From positions 1 through 33,371 of the forward strand of contig CAJXKR010000003.1 of assembly GCA_913055815.1 (NCBI GenBank): 33,371 nucleotides of DNA, read 5' to 3'. The DNA comes from an uncultured Desulfohalobiaceae bacterium (GTDB lineage: Bacteria; Desulfobacterota; Desulfovibrionia; Desulfovibrionales; Desulfothermaceae). Of this stretch, positions 31,634 through 33,371 are shown piece by piece (the stretch's first letter is position 1; the number at the start of each line of letters is the position of its first letter). The notes beneath the pieces were generated by a model. That model was not told where the DNA came from. It worked only from the letters and a program-made list of their open reading frames with translations, and did no database searches. Both the position numbers and the translations under genes were made by a program.

Positions 31634-33049
31634 TCATTTCCTGTTCAAGCCGTGTTTTTTAAGTAGTCCGTACACCCTGGAATGTCCCAACCCGGAAATC
31701 GATTCGATTTTTTTTCTATCCCCGTTGGTCAAGCTGATAAGCCTGTTAAAGTATTCTTCTTCCGCTTCCTCCAGAATCCTTTGCCTGAAGGTTTTCCAGT
31801 CAGGTGCGTCATCAAGATTGAAAAAGGGCATATCCTTTCTGAAATTGGAGCCATTTATGTCTTCCTTGTTTACATTCCTGCGTGTTAGGGAAATACGTAG
31901 TTCATTGGGAAGATGCTTCCTGTAAAGTACCGGATCTTCCATTGCACTGGATATTGCTTGCTCCAGGATGTTTGCAAGCTCCCTGACATTGCCGGGCCAA
32001 TCATATGCCCTGAGAATCTCCAGAAAATCGGAATGGATCTGTTTGGGTTTCAGTCCCATTGGTTTACAGATCTTGCTGGTATAGAAGTAGGTGAGTTCTT
32101 CGATGTCTGAAATTCGATCCCTCAAGGGAGGAATATTTATTTGAATGGAACCTAGCCTGTAGAGTAAATCCTCTCTAAATTCGCTATTCTGAACCATCGT
32201 GTCCAGGTTTCTGTTGGTAGCAGCAAGCAACCTGAAATCGCTTTTCAGTTCCTCATGTCCACCCACTGGACGGAATTGTTTTTCCTGCAATACCCTTAAG
32301 AATTTCTTCTGGAGACCCAGGGGCAGTTCACCTACTTCATCCAAAAACAGGGTCCCTTTGTCAGCTTGTTGGACAAGCCCGACATGGTCGTTATGGGCCC
32401 CTGTGAAAGCTCCCTTGCGGTGTCCGAATAAAGTGCTTTCAGCCAGGGATTCGTTAAGGGCTGCACAGTCCACGACAATAAAATTTTGCTTTGCCCTGTT
32501 GCTGTTTTCATGCAGGGCCCTGGCAAAGAGTTCCTTGCCGGTTCCGGTTTCCCCGGTGATCAAAACGTTGCCGTTTATTGCAACCGCCTCTGAGAGTTCA
32601 TTCAGGGTCCTTTCCATTTCCGGGCTACTGCCGATTATTCCTTCCCGCTTGAGTATAGCCGGCTTTTGCCTGCTTTTCAGATGCAGCTCCCTGTACTCCA
32701 GGGCCCTGGTCAAGGGGAGGGTCACCTTGTTCATGGAGAGCGGTTTTTCTATATAGTCCCAGGCACCTTCCTTAAGGGCTAATTCCGCACCGTCCGGGTC
32801 CCCTTCCCCGGTAATGATTATTACCTCAGGCGAATCGGGCAGGGCTATAAGCCGGGGAAGTATGTCCAATCCGTTCCCATCCGGCAAGCAAACGTCTAGC
32901 AGGATTGCATCGAAAGCTTTATTCATGGCTTTTTGCAGTCCGTCTTCCAGGGTGAGTGCAGACTCACTCTCGTGTCCCTCTCGGGAGACGATTTGACTGA
33001 GCATTTCGCAAACCTGTTCTTCGTCGTCTATTATCAGAATATTGCTCAT
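31634..33049 (-). CDS. NtrC-family sigma-54-dependent response regulator
   Basis: 471 residues. The receiver domain (1-115) has IIDDEE, phosphoacceptor Asp52 in LLDVCLPDGNG, and Lys102. The AAA+ activator domain has Walker A GETGTGKE (about 166), the sigma-54 contact loop GAFTGA (213-218), TLFLDEVGELP, and the C-terminal YDWPGNVRELANILEQ. The C-terminal DNA-binding part (ISGLGHSRVYGLLKKHGL) is a short Fis-type HTH. All catalytic residues are present. It is divergent from the gene at 33308, whose sigma-54-like promoter makes a good candidate target. Confidence 0.95.
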   Translation of the reverse strand: MSNILIIDDEEQVCEMLSQIVSREGHESESALTLEDGLQKAMNKAFDAILLDVCLPDGNGLDILPRLIALPDSPEVIIITGEGDPDGAELALKEGAWDYIEKPLSMNKVTLPLTRALEYRELHLKSRQKPAILKREGIIGSSPEMERTLNELSEAVAINGNVLITGETGTGKELFARALHENSNRAKQNFIVVDCAALNESLAESTLFGHRKGAFTGAHNDHVGLVQQADKGTLFLDEVGELPLGLQKKFLRVLQEKQFRPVGGHEELKSDFRLLAATNRNLDTMVQNSEFREDLLYRLGSIQINIPPLRDRISDIEELTYFYTSKICKPMGLKPKQIHSDFLEILRAYDWPGNVRELANILEQAISSAMEDPVLYRKHLPNELRISLTRRNVNKEDINGSNFRKDMPFFNLDDAPDWKTFRQRILEEAEEEYFNRLISLTNGDRKKIESISGLGHSRVYGLLKKHGLNRK

Positions 33050-33235
33050 GTGGACCCTGCTGCCAATGATTTCGATATGTCCAGAAAAAAATACTATAAT
33101 TGAATTTAAAAATTTTTTCCAGTGTTTTTGTAAATTCTTCCAAAAAAATCGGAAAAACTCTGTTCCAGTTTGGTTGTGTGTACAAGTTGTCTTTTTAATA
33201 TATTGAAATTATTTACCATTGTAATTGAACACTAA

Positions 33236-33252
33236 TTGGCACAGAAATTGAT
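33236..33252 (+). promoter_or_regulatory. candidate sigma-54 promoter
   Basis: TTGGCACAGAAATTGAT keeps the -24 element (TTGGCAC), the 5-base spacer and TTG of the -12 element; only the conserved GC at -12 is GA. Transcription would start near 33264, about 44 bases before the ATG at 33308. The adjacent divergent gene encodes a sigma-54 activator. Confidence 0.5.
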
Positions 33253-33307
33253 AGAATAGTAAGTGCAAGATAGTACAATTCATTCTATAAATAAAAGGAG
33301 TAAAGCC

Positions 33308-33371
33308 ATGTGGTTTTCATTATTATACGATATAACCAAATTCTGGAATACGGTTTTGAACAGTTATAATT
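33308..33371 (+). CDS. start of an unidentified gene (truncated by window end)
   Basis: ATG preceded by AAAGGAG at seven bases opens a frame MWFSLLYDITKFWNTVLNSYN that runs off the window. The good RBS and upstream sigma-54-like promoter support a real gene. Twenty-one residues, partly hydrophobic and aromatic, are not enough to name it. Confidence 0.6.
   Translation, partial: MWFSLLYDITKFWNTVLNSYN

Noticed and set aside
1-33371. CRISPR array, tRNA, rRNA, transposase or phage integrase
   Set aside because: None was found; the repeats present are few, irregularly spaced and in gene leaders.

Overview
The window most likely comes from a Gram-negative sulfate-reducing deltaproteobacterium of the Desulfovibrionales type, perhaps a haloalkaliphile. 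This is inferred from gene content and not proven. The clues are a multi-subunit Mrp-like antiporter operon, a very large FAD/Fe-S D-lactate-dehydrogenase-like protein of a kind common in that group, an MSHA-like type IV pilus locus with an outer-membrane secretin, and a sigma-54 two-component pair. No rRNA, tRNA, transposase or CRISPR array was seen.

Region 1 (1-5750, + strand) is the end of an Mrp/Mnh-type cation/proton antiporter operon. It holds the end of a MrpC/NuoK-like subunit, then three large NuoL/M/N-MrpD-family membrane proteins with a small two-helix membrane protein between the second and third. A stand-alone cyclic-nucleotide-binding-domain protein follows. The third large subunit has Asn where the first two carry the conserved TM7 lysine.

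Region 2 (5796-19503) starts with a doubtful small reverse ORF, possibly AbrB-like. A long, nearly contiguous + strand locus for a type IV pilus/MSHA-like machine follows: an ExeA-like AAA ATPase with a C-terminal SPOR-like domain, a canonical PilB/MshE assembly ATPase, a GspF/PilC platform protein, and a small coiled-coil membrane protein. Next comes a 680-residue fusion of a MinD/FlhG-like ATPase to a second, catalytically degraded GspE/PilB domain. The locus continues with a GspL/PilM-N-like protein, a PilP/MshK-like protein, a short lipoprotein secretin, an MshN-like TPR protein and two prepilins. No retraction ATPase or prepilin peptidase is in the window. The MinD-GspE-like fusion is the best candidate for something undescribed. 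The gap before the GspL-like gene holds an imperfect tandem duplication that copies its ribosome-binding site and start. A long inverted-repeat element separates the two pilins and abuts the second.

Region 3 (19570-24537, - strand) is an overlapping housekeeping cluster: the FAD/Fe-S oxidoreductase, ruvX and mltG. Region 4 (24888-29169, + strand) carries recD2, an exported small protein, a half-size GDT1/UPF0016 transporter and an alpha/beta hydrolase.

Region 5 (29259-33371) has a palindromic dispersed repeat, then on the - strand a cytoplasmic hybrid histidine kinase with a degenerate N-terminal receiver and an NtrC-type sigma-54 activator. Divergent from the activator, a near-consensus sigma-54 promoter precedes a gene cut off by the window end. 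A small dispersed repeat (core TTCGTAGTCGAGATTGCC) occurs at 13302, 13379, 27867, 27893 and 31478, each time in the leader of a gene.
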